A stretch of DNA of 64,000 nt from assembly GCF_040267705.1 (NCBI RefSeq), contig NZ_CP158374.1, positions 1,054,001-1,118,000 on the forward strand, given 5' to 3'. Under the pieces are notes generated by a model. The model had not been told where the DNA came from and ran no database searches. It saw nothing but the letters and a program-made list of their open reading frames with translations. The DNA comes from Agromyces sp. G08B096. Lineage in GTDB: Bacteria > Actinomycetota > Actinomycetes > Actinomycetales > Microbacteriaceae. Numbering within the stretch: position 1 is the stretch's first letter; every line of letters starts with the position of its first letter. Of this stretch, positions 24,654 to 34,237 are shown piece after piece. The position numbers were made by a program, and so were the translations under genes.

Positions 24654-25421
24654 TCAGTCTGCGGTGATTCCCTGCGGCAGTGCCGCATCGCCGACCCCCG
24701 AGATCGCCGTCAGCGTCGGATGCCCGGCGCCGAGCAGGACCGCGTCGCTCGAGGCGTCGAACTCGCCGTCGACGTCCGCGACGGTGAGCCGCACCTCGCC
24801 CTCGCCGGGCTTGGCTGCCGTCGTCTGCACGATTCCGAAGGCCGCGAGCGTGGCCGCACGCGGGGCCAGACGACCGGTCGCGGGCGTGTTCGGCACGTTG
24901 AGGTTCAGCACCGTGCCGGGGTCGCTCTCGAGCAGCGGCACCAGCAGCGGCACGGCGACCTCGACGGCGGCCTGCCAGTGGTGCGCGTCTGGATCCATCC
25001 CCACGTCGAGCGACACCGCCAGGCCCCGCGCACCGCTCGCGCCACCGGTGAGGGCGGCGCCGACCGTGCCGGAGTGCAGGATCGCACGACCGACGTTGGC
25101 CCCGCGGTTCACGCCCGACAGCACCGCGTCGGGGCGTGTGCCGAACGCCCCGTGCGCCGCGATGAGCGCGATGAGGGCGGGCGCCGCCTGCACGGCGAAG
25201 CAGCTGGCGCGCTCGAGGCCCGCGACCTCGCGGCGTTCCATGCTGATGCGGCCGTCGGCGTCGGCGCCGATGATGGACGCGCTGCTCCCGCTCGACTCGC
25301 TCGCCGGCGCCGCCACGATCACCGAGAATCCGGCGTCGAGCGCGGCGAGGGCGAGCGCGTACAGGCCGGGGGAGGCGATGCCGTCGTCGTTGGTGACGAG
25401 GACGGTGCGCTCGAGGGTCAT
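24654..25421 (-). CDS. surE: 5'/3'-nucleotidase SurE
   Basis: This 255-residue phosphatase removes phosphate from nucleoside monophosphates. The metal site VTNDDGIASPGL (D-D pair near 11-12), APASESSGSSAS, the SGVNRGANVG loop and the NLNVPN strand are all present. It overlaps the pfkB-like gene before it (ATGA at 25418-25421), so the two are co-translated. A kinase next to a nucleotidase suggests nucleoside or sugar-phosphate turnover, which is inference only. Confidence 0.93.
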   Translation of the reverse strand: MTLERTVLVTNDDGIASPGLYALALAALDAGFSVIVAAPASESSGSSASIIGADADGRISMERREVAGLERASCFAVQAAPALIALIAAHGAFGTRPDAVLSGVNRGANVGRAILHSGTVGAALTGGASGARGLAVSLDVGMDPDAHHWQAAVEVAVPLLVPLLESDPGTVLNLNVPNTPATGRLAPRAATLAAFGIVQTTAAKPGEGEVRLTVADVDGEFDASSDAVLLGAGHPTLTAISGVGDAALPQGITAD

Positions 25422-26398
25422 CGGCCGACCTCCTCGACACGGCCGGCGAGGTCGTCGGGACTCAGCCGCCCCGCGTCGTCGCCGCGGAACGGTTCGATCC
25501 GCACCTCACGGCGGAGTCGCCGGATCGCCTCGGCGTCGCCGGAACCGAGCCCGTGTCTCGTGACGTTCAACGCACCCGCGGCGGCGCCGAGCGCGACGGC
25601 GTCGGCGAGGTCGTCGCCGTCGGCGAGCGCGGCGGCCATGCCCGCGGTGAAGGAGTCGCCGGCGCCGCGGGGATCGACCGCCTCCATGCGGGGCACGTGG
25701 ACCCGAGACGCGCCCGCCTCGGTGACGAGCAGGGTCGGATGCCCCGCACGCGTCACGACGACGTGCCCGGCGCCCGCCTCGCGGAGTCGTTCGGCGCCCG
25801 CCGCCAGGGAGTCGGCGGATGCCTCGTCGGCGTGGCCGGAGGCCACGAGCTCCTCGTCGCTCACCTTCACCAGGTGCGCCCCGCCGGCCACCGCCGCGTC
25901 GAGGCGTCGGCCGGCGAGGTCGACGACCACGGGTTTGCCCGCGGCTCGCAGATCCGCGGACAGGCGACGGTACACGTCGTTGGGGAGGGTGTGCTCGTCC
26001 GCGGGGCCGGAGAGGACCACGAGGTCGGCCGCCATCGCCTCACGCAGCGTCACCGCGTACAGCTCGTCGAGGTCGTGTCGGGAGAGCGGGTCGCCGGCCT
26101 GCTCCAGGATGCTCGCACGCTCGCCGCTGCGTCGGTCGCGCACGTACCCCGCCCCTCGGCCGGCCCGTCGGACGGCCGAGAGCCGGACGCCGTCGTCATC
26201 GAGCAGGTGGCCGGCGATCGTGCCGAGCTCACCCGTGAGTGTGGCGCAGAGCGTGACATCGGCGCCGAGTTCGCGGAGCATCCGTGCCTGCCAGACGCCC
26301 TGCCCGCCCGCGTGCACGTGCAGGTCGGGGCCGGCGGCGTCGTCCTCGATCGTCACGGTGACGAGCGGCGCCGGGGCGAAGATCACGACGTGTCCCAT
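25418..26398 (-). CDS. PfkB-family sugar kinase
   Basis: The ATG at 26398 has a strong GGAGGGAGG upstream; the longer frame to 26518 is discarded. The 326-residue protein has the first PfkB signature near HAGGQGVWQARMLRELGADV (about 29-48) and the second at VDPRGAGDSFTAGMA with catalytic D248. The N-terminus (MGHVVIFAPAPLVTVTIE) resembles 1-phosphofructokinase and tagatose-6-phosphate kinases, but the substrate cannot be assigned. It is coupled to surE. Confidence 0.85.
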   Translation of the reverse strand: MGHVVIFAPAPLVTVTIEDDAAGPDLHVHAGGQGVWQARMLRELGADVTLCATLTGELGTIAGHLLDDDGVRLSAVRRAGRGAGYVRDRRSGERASILEQAGDPLSRHDLDELYAVTLREAMAADLVVLSGPADEHTLPNDVYRRLSADLRAAGKPVVVDLAGRRLDAAVAGGAHLVKVSDEELVASGHADEASADSLAAGAERLREAGAGHVVVTRAGHPTLLVTEAGASRVHVPRMEAVDPRGAGDSFTAGMAAALADGDDLADAVALGAAAGALNVTRHGLGSGDAEAIRRLRREVRIEPFRGDDAGRLSPDDLAGRVEEVGR

Positions 26399-26617
26399 GG
26401 TGGGCCTCCCTCCGAGACGTCCCGCTCGCGAGGGATCCTCGTCGCGCGGGGCATCCGTTCGCCTTCGACGGTACGTCGGGTCGTCGCGGGCCGCACGGGG
26501 TTCCGCCTGCGGGCGCACCGGCCTATCATGGCGCTCGCCGCGGATGGGCGGATTCGGATGCGCAGGCCCGCCGGTCGGTACCGGGTCGGCGCGGAGCCCG
26601 CGCGTAGGGTGGAGCCG

Positions 26618-28111
26618 ATGGCCACGTCACTCGACACGCATTCGATCCCGCTCACGGCGCCGCAGCGCTGGCGCGCCTACTGGGTCTGCGTCGCGGTCGC
26701 GGCGCTCACCATCCTCGACCTGACGAAGGTGAACGTCGCCCTGCCCTCGATCGAGCAGGCCTTCGGGGTGGGCTCCACCGAGCTGCAGCTGATCGTCTCG
26801 GGCTACGTCCTCACCTTCGGCCTCACGCTCGTGCCCGCCGGCCGCATCGGCGACCAGCGCTCGCGGAAGGCGATGTTCCTCATCGGCCTCTCGGCGTTCC
26901 TCGTCACGAGCGTCGTCTGCGCGCTCGCGCCGAACGCCACGGTGCTGCTCGTCGGCCGGCTGCTCCAGGGCGTCGCCGCGGGCATCCAGATGCCGCAGGT
27001 GCTGGGCCTCGTGCAACAACTCTTCCAGGGGGCCGAGCGCGGTCGCGCCTTCGGCCTGTTCGGGGCGACGATCGGCATCTCCACGGCGTTCGGCCCGACG
27101 CTCGGCGGCCTGATGATCGCCCTCGGCGGCGCGACCGACGGGTGGCGCTGGATCTTCTGGATGAACGTCCCGCTCGTCCTGGTGGCGATCGTCCTCGCGA
27201 TCCGGCTCCTGCCCGGCGCCCCCGACCGGCCGGCCCGCAAGCTCGAGCTGGACCCCGTCGGTCTCGGGCTCTTCGCGGTCACCGTGGTGGCCCTCATGTG
27301 GCCGTTCCTGTTCACCACCGGAGCGCCGACCGACGACCCCGCGAGGTGGTGGACGCTCATCGTGTTCGTGCTCGCCCTCACGGGGTTCATCGCGTGGGAG
27401 CGGCACTACGCAGCGAGCGGCCGGCACCCGCTCGTTCCGCTGTCGCTGTTCTCGATCAGCTCCTATCGCAACGGCACGGCGCTCGCCACGGCGTACTTCA
27501 CGGCGATGCCACCGAGCTTCCTGCTGACGACGCTCTACCTGCAGCACGGTCTCGGCCTCGAACCGGTCTACGCCGGGATGGTCACCATCGGATTCGCGCT
27601 GACGAGCGCGGTGGCCTCGTGGTGGGGCGGCACGGTCGTCGACCGGATCGGCCGCCCGCTCGTCGTCTGGGGCATCATCATCCTGATGGCCGGCATCGGC
27701 GGCCTTGTGCTCGTCGCGCTCACCACGCCGCCCGCGGTCACGCCGTGGGCCATGGCGGGCACGATGGTCGTCGCGGGCTTCGGCGGCGGCCTCGTGATCT
27801 CGCCGAACCAGACCCTCACGCTGGCCGACATCCCCGTGCGCCAGGGCGGACTCGCCGGCTCGGTCGGTCAGCTCGGCCAGCGCGTCGGTGCGGCCGTCGG
27901 CACCGCGGTGGCCTTGTCGTTGTTCTACGCGACCATCTGGCGTGAGGGTGACGGCACGGGCGAGGGAGGGGATCTCACCGCCTTCCACCACGCCTACGGG
28001 TACGGGATGGCATCGGTGGCGCTGTTCCTCGCACTGGCGCTCGCGCTCGGCCTCGCCGATCTCGGCGCGAGGAAGCGGCAGCGCCGCACGCTGGGGGCTC
28101 GGGAGGCCTGA
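26618..28111 (+). CDS. MFS drug exporter of the DHA2 (14-helix) type
   Basis: This 497-residue protein has 14 hydrophobic segments. Family motifs are visible: LDLTKVNVALPSIEQAF in helix 1, the loop GRIGDQRSRKAMFLIG after helix 2, and GPTLGGLMIALGGATDGWRWIFWMNVP, the DHA2 motif near helix 5-6. It should export lipophilic drugs by proton antiport. TAGGGT (26605-26610) ends 7 nt before the ATG and GGAG lies in the same gap, so either leaderless or SD initiation fits. The next gene converges and is also an MFS protein. Confidence 0.9.
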   Translation: MATSLDTHSIPLTAPQRWRAYWVCVAVAALTILDLTKVNVALPSIEQAFGVGSTELQLIVSGYVLTFGLTLVPAGRIGDQRSRKAMFLIGLSAFLVTSVVCALAPNATVLLVGRLLQGVAAGIQMPQVLGLVQQLFQGAERGRAFGLFGATIGISTAFGPTLGGLMIALGGATDGWRWIFWMNVPLVLVAIVLAIRLLPGAPDRPARKLELDPVGLGLFAVTVVALMWPFLFTTGAPTDDPARWWTLIVFVLALTGFIAWERHYAASGRHPLVPLSLFSISSYRNGTALATAYFTAMPPSFLLTTLYLQHGLGLEPVYAGMVTIGFALTSAVASWWGGTVVDRIGRPLVVWGIIILMAGIGGLVLVALTTPPAVTPWAMAGTMVVAGFGGGLVISPNQTLTLADIPVRQGGLAGSVGQLGQRVGAAVGTAVALSLFYATIWREGDGTGEGGDLTAFHHAYGYGMASVALFLALALALGLADLGARKRQRRTLGAREA

Positions 28112-28128
28112 GCCGCCGCGGGACCGTC

Positions 28129-29586
28129 TCAGGCGACGGGGGCGTGCTCCGGCATCGGAGCATCCGAGAACGCGTGCCGCGGAACGAACGCCAGCAGCAC
28201 GGCCGCGACCGCGGCCGTGAGGCCGCAGACCAGCCAGACCGTCACGTAGCCGGAGAACGAGCCCGCCGTGCCCTCCGCACCGGACGGGGTGCCGGCGGCG
28301 AGGTGACTGGCGAGCGCGATGCCGAACACGCACGACGCGATGGCGCCGCCGACGGTCTTCACCGAGTTCGTGAGCCCCGTCGCGACACCCGTCTGGTGCG
28401 CGGGCGCCGCGGCCGCCGCCGCGGCCGGGAGCGCCGCGACGAGCGCGCCCGAGCCGACGCCCGCGATCGCCATGTTGGTGACGGTCTGCGCGTAGGTGTC
28501 GTGCAGTGGCAGGAACAGCAGGTAGCCGACGGCGACGAGCCCGGCCGCGACCATGAGCGTGATCCGCGGCGTGAGCCGTCGCGCCGCCACCGGGTAGAGC
28601 AGCGCTCCCGCGATCATCGCGATGAGGTAGACGCCGATGAGCAGCGACGTGGCGAAGCCCTGCGTGCCGAGGCCGTAGCCGTACACCTCGGGGTCGGTCC
28701 GGGCGAACGTGGACAGCGGCGCCTGCGCCCCCAGCACGCTCACACCGAAGAGGCCGGCCGTGAGGAACACCGGCCAGAGCGACGGCGAGCGGAACATGCG
28801 CACGTCGATCAGCGGGTCGGGGTGACGCAGCTCCCAGCGGGCGAAGGGCACGACGAGGAGGATGCCGATCACCACGAGCGACCAGCCGAGCGGGTGCCCG
28901 ACGCCGTTCAGTCGCAGGAAGCTCAGGCCGCCGGTGAGCGCCAGCAGCGCCAGCGACACGAGCGTCAGCCCCACGGTGTCGAGGCGGCCGCCCGCGAGGT
29001 CGGGCGACTCACGCACGCCGAAGCGGATCACCACGAAGCACGCCACGACGGCGAGCGCCGGCACCAGCAGCACGACCGTCAGCGGCAGCGCATCGATGAG
29101 CGCTCCGCCGACGAGCGCGCCGGTGATCGCGCCGAGCTCGAGTGCGGCGACGAGCACGCCCGCGGCCTTCGCGGTGAGGGAGGCCGGATGCCCCGCCGCC
29201 CGTGAGCGCGACCAGATCAACGCGACCTCGAGCGGCAGCCAGACGACGTAGAACCCCTGCAGCGCCCATGCGACGAGGAAGACCGCGAACGAATCGGTGA
29301 ACGGCAGCACGAGCGACGCGGCGGCGGTGATCGCGGTCGAGATGAGGAGCATCCGCTTGTGGCCGACCATGTCGCCGAGCTTCGCGAAGGCGGGCACGAC
29401 GAGCGCGGACAGGGCGAGCTGCGAGCCCTCGAGCCAGTTCACGTCGGCGTCGTGGATGCCGAGGTGGCGCGCGATGTCGGTGAGCATCGGGGTGTAGTAG
29501 CCCTGGATGATCCCGCTCGTGAACTCGACGAACGCGAGGAAACCGACGATCGCGGCCAGTGGGCCGAACAGGGCTGGGCGGGGCAT
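28129..29586 (-). CDS. MFS transporter
   Basis: The start MPRPALFGPLAAIVG has GAGGAG 5 nt upstream; the longer frame is rejected. The 485-residue protein has about 14 hydrophobic segments. Helix 1 contains FVEFTSGIIQGYYTPMLTDI and the helix 2-3 loop is KLGDMVGHKRMLL, a diverged MFS signature. A run of Ala near residue 390 (ALPAAAAAAAP) is notable. The substrate is unknown; drug or metabolite export is likely. It converges on the DHA2 exporter with 17 nt between stops. Confidence 0.85.
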   Translation of the reverse strand: MPRPALFGPLAAIVGFLAFVEFTSGIIQGYYTPMLTDIARHLGIHDADVNWLEGSQLALSALVVPAFAKLGDMVGHKRMLLISTAITAAASLVLPFTDSFAVFLVAWALQGFYVVWLPLEVALIWSRSRAAGHPASLTAKAAGVLVAALELGAITGALVGGALIDALPLTVVLLVPALAVVACFVVIRFGVRESPDLAGGRLDTVGLTLVSLALLALTGGLSFLRLNGVGHPLGWSLVVIGILLVVPFARWELRHPDPLIDVRMFRSPSLWPVFLTAGLFGVSVLGAQAPLSTFARTDPEVYGYGLGTQGFATSLLIGVYLIAMIAGALLYPVAARRLTPRITLMVAAGLVAVGYLLFLPLHDTYAQTVTNMAIAGVGSGALVAALPAAAAAAAPAHQTGVATGLTNSVKTVGGAIASCVFGIALASHLAAGTPSGAEGTAGSFSGYVTVWLVCGLTAAVAAVLLAFVPRHAFSDAPMPEHAPVA

Positions 29587-29673
29587 CCGTGCTCCTCGAG
29601 GGGTGCCGGCCGGGCCGGCGTGCGGTGGGGGTGCGCTCACCCTATCCCGCCGGCGCGGCTCCGCAGCGCGCGC

Positions 29674-30327
29674 CTACGCGGCCAGATGCGCGGCGGGCGT
29701 CAGCAGCGCGCCGAGCTCGGCCGCCGAGAGGGCCTGGCCGAAGGCCGGATGTCCCGGCTCGAGCGCCACGCCGTGCGCGAGCGCGCCGCCGTCGACCGGG
29801 TCGAACCCGATGGCGTCGATGAGGCGGGCGACGACGGCGCGGGCATCGGCGTCGTCTCCGACGACGGCGAGGGCCCGGCGCAGCCGCGCCCCCGGAGGCA
29901 GCGCGTCGTCCTCCATGTCGTGGTAGCCGAGGTGGTTGAGGCTCTTCACCACCCGGGCAGCGGGGTTCCGCGCGGCGTTCAGCTCGCTCGTCGAGCGGGG
30001 ATCCTCGTCGACCTCGGCGATGTTGCCGTCGACCGGGGGCCAGTAGTTCATCGCGTCGACGACGATCCGGCCGTCGAAGCGGTCCCACGGCACGCTGCCG
30101 GCCTTGCCGAACGGGACGGCGACGATGACCACATCGGCGAGCTCGACGAGTTCGTCGGGGCCGACCACGCGGGCGCCCGGCGCGACGACCGAGACGAGCA
30201 GGTCCAGTGCGGTCTGCCGCGGGGAGCCGGCGATGAGCACCTCGTGCCCTGAGGCGACGAGCAGGCGTGCGAGCGCGGTGCCCACCTTGCCGGCACCGAA
30301 GATCCCGATCACCGGTCGCTCCGTCAC
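29674..30327 (-). CDS. NADPH/F420-type reductase-like NAD(P)-binding protein
   Basis: The GTG at 30327 has GAGGAG upstream. The 217-residue protein has a Rossmann motif PVIGIFGAGKVGTALARLL at the start, LADVVIVAVPFG, DAMNYWPP and KSLNHLGYHDMEDD, which match the F420_oxidored (NADP-reducing coenzyme F420 dehydrogenase-like) family. A flavin-dependent luciferase-like enzyme is divergent beside it. It may supply or regenerate a reduced cofactor, but neither substrate is known. Confidence 0.8.
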   Translation of the reverse strand: MTERPVIGIFGAGKVGTALARLLVASGHEVLIAGSPRQTALDLLVSVVAPGARVVGPDELVELADVVIVAVPFGKAGSVPWDRFDGRIVVDAMNYWPPVDGNIAEVDEDPRSTSELNAARNPAARVVKSLNHLGYHDMEDDALPPGARLRRALAVVGDDADARAVVARLIDAIGFDPVDGGALAHGVALEPGHPAFGQALSAAELGALLTPAAHLAA

Positions 30328-30566
30328 CTGCTCCTCACCTTCTGCTCGGCCGTCCGCGCACCTCGATTGCATGCGTCTTCATCGACAACGCCGCACGGCC
30401 GTCTCGGCATTCCCGACCCGCCATCCTGGCACTGGAGGCCGCAGGCGTCCTGGGAATAGTCTCGTGGCGCCACCGGTTCGGTCATCTCGATGCAGGTGCA
30501 TGTATCTCATGCGCCCGAACGACGCCCGTCGGCGCACGAGACGCCCGCCGGGGAGAGGGAGCCACC

Positions 30567-31610
30567 ATGACGCAGCAGGTCGAATTCGGACTCGACACCT
30601 TCGGCGATGTCACCCTGGGCCCCGACGGCGAGCCGCTGCCGCACGCGCAGGTCCTCCGCAACGTGGTCGCCGAGGCCGAACTGGCCGACAAGCTCGGCCT
30701 CGACTTCTTCGGAGTCGGCGAGCACCACCGTCACGAGTTCGCCATCTCCGCGCCCGAGGTCGTACTCGCCGCCATCGCAGGCCGGACCGAGCGCATCCAT
30801 CTCGGTTCGGCGGTCACCGTGCTGAGCTCCGACGACCCCGTGCGCGTCTTCCAGCGGTTCGCCACGCTCGACGGGCTCTCCGGCGGGCGGGCCGAAGTCA
30901 TCCTCGGACGCGGCTCGTTCATCGAGTCGTTCCCGCTGTTCGGCTACGACCTCAGCCAGTACCAGGACCTCTTCGAGGAGAAGCTGCAGCTGTTCGCCGC
31001 CCTCCTCCCGCAGGAGCCCGTCACCTGGGCCGGGAAGCTCCGTCCGGCGCTCACCGACCAGTCCGTGTATCCGCCCGTCGAGCACGGCCGGCTGAAGACA
31101 TGGGTCGGCGTCGGGGGCAGCCCCGAGTCCGTCGTTCGGGCCGCGCACTACGGCCTGCCGCTGGTGCTCGCGATCATCGGCGGCTCGCCCGCGAGGTTCG
31201 CCCCGCTCGCCGACCTCTACCGGAAGGCGCTCGACCAGTTCGGCCACGAGCCGCAGCCTGTGGCGATCCACTCGCCCGGGTTCATCGCCGAGACCGATGA
31301 CGAGGCGCTCGACACGCTGTGGCCGCACTACCGGTCGATCATGGACCGCATCGGCCGCGAGCGCGGCTGGGGTGCCACGACGCGCGACCACTTCGAGAAC
31401 GAGGCCCGGCACGGCGCCCTCTACGCCGGCTCGCCCGAGACGGTGGCGCAGAAGATGGCGGGGGCGATCCGGGCGATCGGCGCCAGCCGTTTCGACCTGA
31501 AGTACTCCAACGGCACGCTCTCGCACGAGTCGATGCTCGCGAGCATCGAGCGATACGCCACGCAGGTGGTGCCGCGAGTGCGCGAGCTGCTCGCCGCTCA
31601 GCCGGCCTGA
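30567..31610 (+). CDS. LLM-class (luciferase-like) flavin-dependent oxidoreductase
   Basis: This 347-residue TIM-barrel enzyme has the family signs: VEFGLDTFGDV, FFGVGEHHRHEFAISAPEVVLAAIA (EHH motif near 50), a strand with IHLGSAVTVLSSDDPVRVFQRFATLDGLSGGRAEVILGRGS seen in parts, and a late YAGSPETVAQKM. It would use reduced FMN or F420. Start ATG follows GGGAGCCACC. The divergent neighbour is an F420-reductase-like gene. Its last 13 bp overlap the 3' end of the convergent antiporter gene. Confidence 0.88.
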   Translation: MTQQVEFGLDTFGDVTLGPDGEPLPHAQVLRNVVAEAELADKLGLDFFGVGEHHRHEFAISAPEVVLAAIAGRTERIHLGSAVTVLSSDDPVRVFQRFATLDGLSGGRAEVILGRGSFIESFPLFGYDLSQYQDLFEEKLQLFAALLPQEPVTWAGKLRPALTDQSVYPPVEHGRLKTWVGVGGSPESVVRAAHYGLPLVLAIIGGSPARFAPLADLYRKALDQFGHEPQPVAIHSPGFIAETDDEALDTLWPHYRSIMDRIGRERGWGATTRDHFENEARHGALYAGSPETVAQKMAGAIRAIGASRFDLKYSNGTLSHESMLASIERYATQVVPRVRELLAAQPA

Positions 31611-32779
31611 CGCGCGCGCCGGCGCTTCACCGATTCGCGGAACCACGCGGCATCCGGGACCCGGGCGAGGAACGTGCCGGCGATGATGGTGATGAGCACG
31701 TACCCCGTCGCGAGCGGGGCGAGCTGTGGAGCGACGCCCGCGCCGACGGCGAGCCCGGCGATCACGATGGAGAACTCGCCCCGCGGAGCCAGCGCGAAGC
31801 CGGCTCGCCACTGGCCGAGCGTGCCCACGCCGGCCTTCCGCGCGGTGTACACGCCCGTCGCGAGCTTCGTGAGGATGGTGACGACGGCGAGGGCGAGGGC
31901 CGGCAGCAGCATCGAGACGAGCTCGGCCGCGTCGGTCGTGAGGCCGAAGAAGACGAAGAAGATCGCCGCGAACAGGTCGCGCAGCGGCGTCAGCACCTGG
32001 CTGGCGTTCTCGGCCACCCGTCCCGACAGGGCGATGCCGACCAGGAACGCGCCGACGGCGGCCGACACGTTGACCTCGGCGGCGAGACCCGCGACGAGCA
32101 TGGTCAGCCCGAGTACGCCGAGCAGCAGCGGCTCGTACTGGTCGGCCGGGAACAGCTTGGACACGAGGTTCCCGTATCGGAGGGCGACGAAGAGGATGAC
32201 GCTCACCACAGCGACGGCGATCGCGACCGAGATGGCGCCCTGCCACAGGCTGAGGCCGATGACGAGCGCCGACAGGATCGGCAGGTAGAAGGCCATCGCG
32301 AGGTCCTCGAGCACCAGCACGGCGAGGATGCCAGGGGTCTCTCGGTTGGAGAGGCGGCCGAGGTCGCGGAGGAGCTTGGCGATCACGCCCGACGAGGAGA
32401 CCCAGGTCACCCCGGCGAGGGCGACCGCCGCCACCGGCCCCCAGCCGAGCAGCAGGGCGAGCGCCGCGCCGGGGAGGGCGTTCAGCAGCGCGTCGACGAG
32501 GCCCGCAGCGCGCGCCGACTTCAGGCTGCCGAACAGCTCGCTCGCGGTGTACTCCAGGCCGAGGAGCGCGAGCAGCAGGATCACGCCGATCTCGGAGCCC
32601 GTCTCGAAGAACTCCTCGCTCGCGTCGAACGGGATGAAGCCGCCGTCGCCGAAGGCGAGGCCGAGGAGGAGGTAGAAGGGGATCGCGGAGATGCCGATGG
32701 CGTTCGCGAGTCGCCCGAGCAGACTCATGCCGAGGAGGAGCGCGCCGGCTTCGATCAGGAGCAGCGTGGTCTCGTGCAT
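31598..32779 (-). CDS. CPA2 cation:proton antiporter
   Basis: This 393-residue protein has about 12 membrane segments of the Na_H_Exchanger fold. GISAIPFYLLLGLAFG, GVILLLALLGLEYTASEL, WVSSSGVIAKLLRDLG and VNVSAAVGAFLVGIALSG are the usual landmarks. It probably moves K+ or Na+ out against H+. The regulatory gene at 32791 lies 11 nt upstream on the same strand, as in KhtTU-type pairs. Its stop lies inside the 3' end of the convergent LLM gene. Confidence 0.9.
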   Translation of the reverse strand: MHETTLLLIEAGALLLGMSLLGRLANAIGISAIPFYLLLGLAFGDGGFIPFDASEEFFETGSEIGVILLLALLGLEYTASELFGSLKSARAAGLVDALLNALPGAALALLLGWGPVAAVALAGVTWVSSSGVIAKLLRDLGRLSNRETPGILAVLVLEDLAMAFYLPILSALVIGLSLWQGAISVAIAVAVVSVILFVALRYGNLVSKLFPADQYEPLLLGVLGLTMLVAGLAAEVNVSAAVGAFLVGIALSGRVAENASQVLTPLRDLFAAIFFVFFGLTTDAAELVSMLLPALALAVVTILTKLATGVYTARKAGVGTLGQWRAGFALAPRGEFSIVIAGLAVGAGVAPQLAPLATGYVLITIIAGTFLARVPDAAWFRESVKRRRARQAG

Positions 32780-32790
32780 GGCGGCCCCGG

Positions 32791-33294
32791 TCAGTCGGGG
32801 CCGTTGGCGAGCAGACGGGAGACCCCGTCGAGTCCTTCGCGAGTTCCGACGACCACGATGACGTCGCCCGCGCGGAGCCGCTCCGCGGGGGTCGGCGAGG
32901 GGATGACGCTGCCGTCCCTGACGATGGCCACGATCGACGCGTGGGTGCGCGTGCGGGCCTTGGTGTCGCCGAGGGTCCGGTTGAGGTAGGGCGAGTCCGT
33001 GGGCAGCGCGATCTGCTCGGTGTAGAGGCCAGCGGTCTCGTCCGACAGGCTCGTGAGGCGCGAGAGCATCACCGATGCGCCGAGCACATCGGCGAGGGCT
33101 GCGGCCTCCTCGTCGTTCAGCGGGACGGAGTTGCGGCAGGCGTCGGGATCGTCTTCGTCGAAGACGCCCAGGTCGCGTTCGCCGTCGCGATGCGAGACGA
33201 CGCTGATTCGGCGACCGCCCTCGGTCACCAGGTCGTGCCGGACACCGATGCCGGGCAGGTCGACCTTCTCGATGCGAATACCCACGCCCGACAT
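32791..33294 (-). CDS. Antiporter regulatory subunit with RCK_C domain (KhtT-like)
   Basis: This 167-residue soluble protein starts MSGVGIRIEKVDLPGIGVRHDLVTEGG, read here only as a landmark. The N-terminal part (1-70) resembles the KhtT N-domain and the C-terminal part (about 80-165) is an RCK_C/TrkA_C domain with RVRDGSVIPSPTP-like and GDVIVVVGTREGL elements. Such subunits gate K+/H+ antiporters, and in Bacillus the homologue binds c-di-AMP. The pair therefore may link ion balance to nucleotide signals (inference). Confidence 0.88.
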   Translation of the reverse strand: MSGVGIRIEKVDLPGIGVRHDLVTEGGRRISVVSHRDGERDLGVFDEDDPDACRNSVPLNDEEAAALADVLGASVMLSRLTSLSDETAGLYTEQIALPTDSPYLNRTLGDTKARTRTHASIVAIVRDGSVIPSPTPAERLRAGDVIVVVGTREGLDGVSRLLANGPD

Positions 33295-33326
33295 CGTAAC
33301 CCCGCCGGAGGGTGTCGCCGCCCGGG

Positions 33327-34235
33327 CTACGGGCGCGGCGCCGAGGGCGGCACCTCCGTCGGCGTCGTCCTCGTCGTCATGACGAGGACGGGGGTCCCGC
33401 CGTCGTCGTCCGTCGCGAAGGAGACGCGCACCTCGCCGAGCTCGCCGGCGGAGGTCGCGTGCGTGCCGCCGCAGGGGATCGAGGCCGGGCCGTCGGGCAG
33501 CTCGGCGACCCAGCGGCGCCGGTCGGTGAGCCCGTCGCCGTCCCGCTCGACGCGTACGGCACCGCCGTCTGCGACCCATTCGGCGAGCGTCGCGTTCACG
33601 GAGGCGGCGAGCCCGTCGAGCGCGTCGGGCGACTCGAGGCTCGCCGTGTCGAAACCGGCACGGCGCAGGGACTTGTTCAGGCGGTACCGGTCGACGGAGC
33701 CGCCGGGCCCGATGCGGGAGGACTGGATGGCCGTGCCGTCGAAGTCCGGCGCGCCGAGGGCGTCGGGCCGAGGCGTCTTGCTCCATCGATCGGCGAGCGC
33801 CTGGTTCAGGGCGAGGGAGGCGAGGTGGCAGGCCGTGTGGCCGATGGAGAGGGCCCGGCGGTAGGAGGCATCCGCTTCGAGCTCGACCGCGTCGCCGATC
33901 TCGACCGCCGCACCATCCTCGACGACGTGCGCGACGAGGAAGCTCCACCCCTCGGTGCCCTTCCGCACGGGGATGTCGGCGCCGACGTGCAGCGCTGTGC
34001 CGTCGGTGGCGGCGAGCACGGCGTCGACGATGGGCAGCTCGAGGCCGCGGACGCGGAGCACACCTCGGTCGGCGGGCTGGTCGGGCCAGCCCGCGTCGAC
34101 GGGATGGATGCTCGTCGCATCGGTGAACACGGCACGGCGGCCGTCGCCGAGATCGGCGACGTGCACGACCACGGCCTGCGAGACGAGCTCGCCGGCCGGG
34201 TAGGTGACGCGCGTGTCGGCGGTGGGCAGCGCCAC
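33327..34235 (-). CDS. Alanyl-tRNA editing protein of the AlaX type
   Basis: This 302-residue protein carries the second additional domain of threonyl/alanyl-tRNA synthetases. The zinc ligands are visible: HTACH in SIGHTACHLASLALNQ and C-x-x-x-H in CGGTHATSAGEL. An N-terminal beta barrel precedes (about 1-95). It should hydrolyse Ser- or Gly-mischarged tRNA-Ala in trans. I chose the GTG at 34235 (VALPTADTRV); the longer frame upstream overlaps the next membrane gene and is rejected. Confidence 0.85.
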   Translation of the reverse strand: MALPTADTRVTYPAGELVSQAVVVHVADLGDGRRAVFTDATSIHPVDAGWPDQPADRGVLRVRGLELPIVDAVLAATDGTALHVGADIPVRKGTEGWSFLVAHVVEDGAAVEIGDAVELEADASYRRALSIGHTACHLASLALNQALADRWSKTPRPDALGAPDFDGTAIQSSRIGPGGSVDRYRLNKSLRRAGFDTASLESPDALDGLAASVNATLAEWVADGGAVRVERDGDGLTDRRRWVAELPDGPASIPCGGTHATSAGELGEVRVSFATDDDGGTPVLVMTTRTTPTEVPPSAPRP

Positions 34236-34237
34236 CG

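Noticed and set aside
25553..26617. N-terminal extension of the DHA2 exporter frame
   Set aside because: The extra 355 codons lie opposite the pfkB-like gene and contain no membrane pattern. The true start at 26618 has a promoter box and the family N-terminus.
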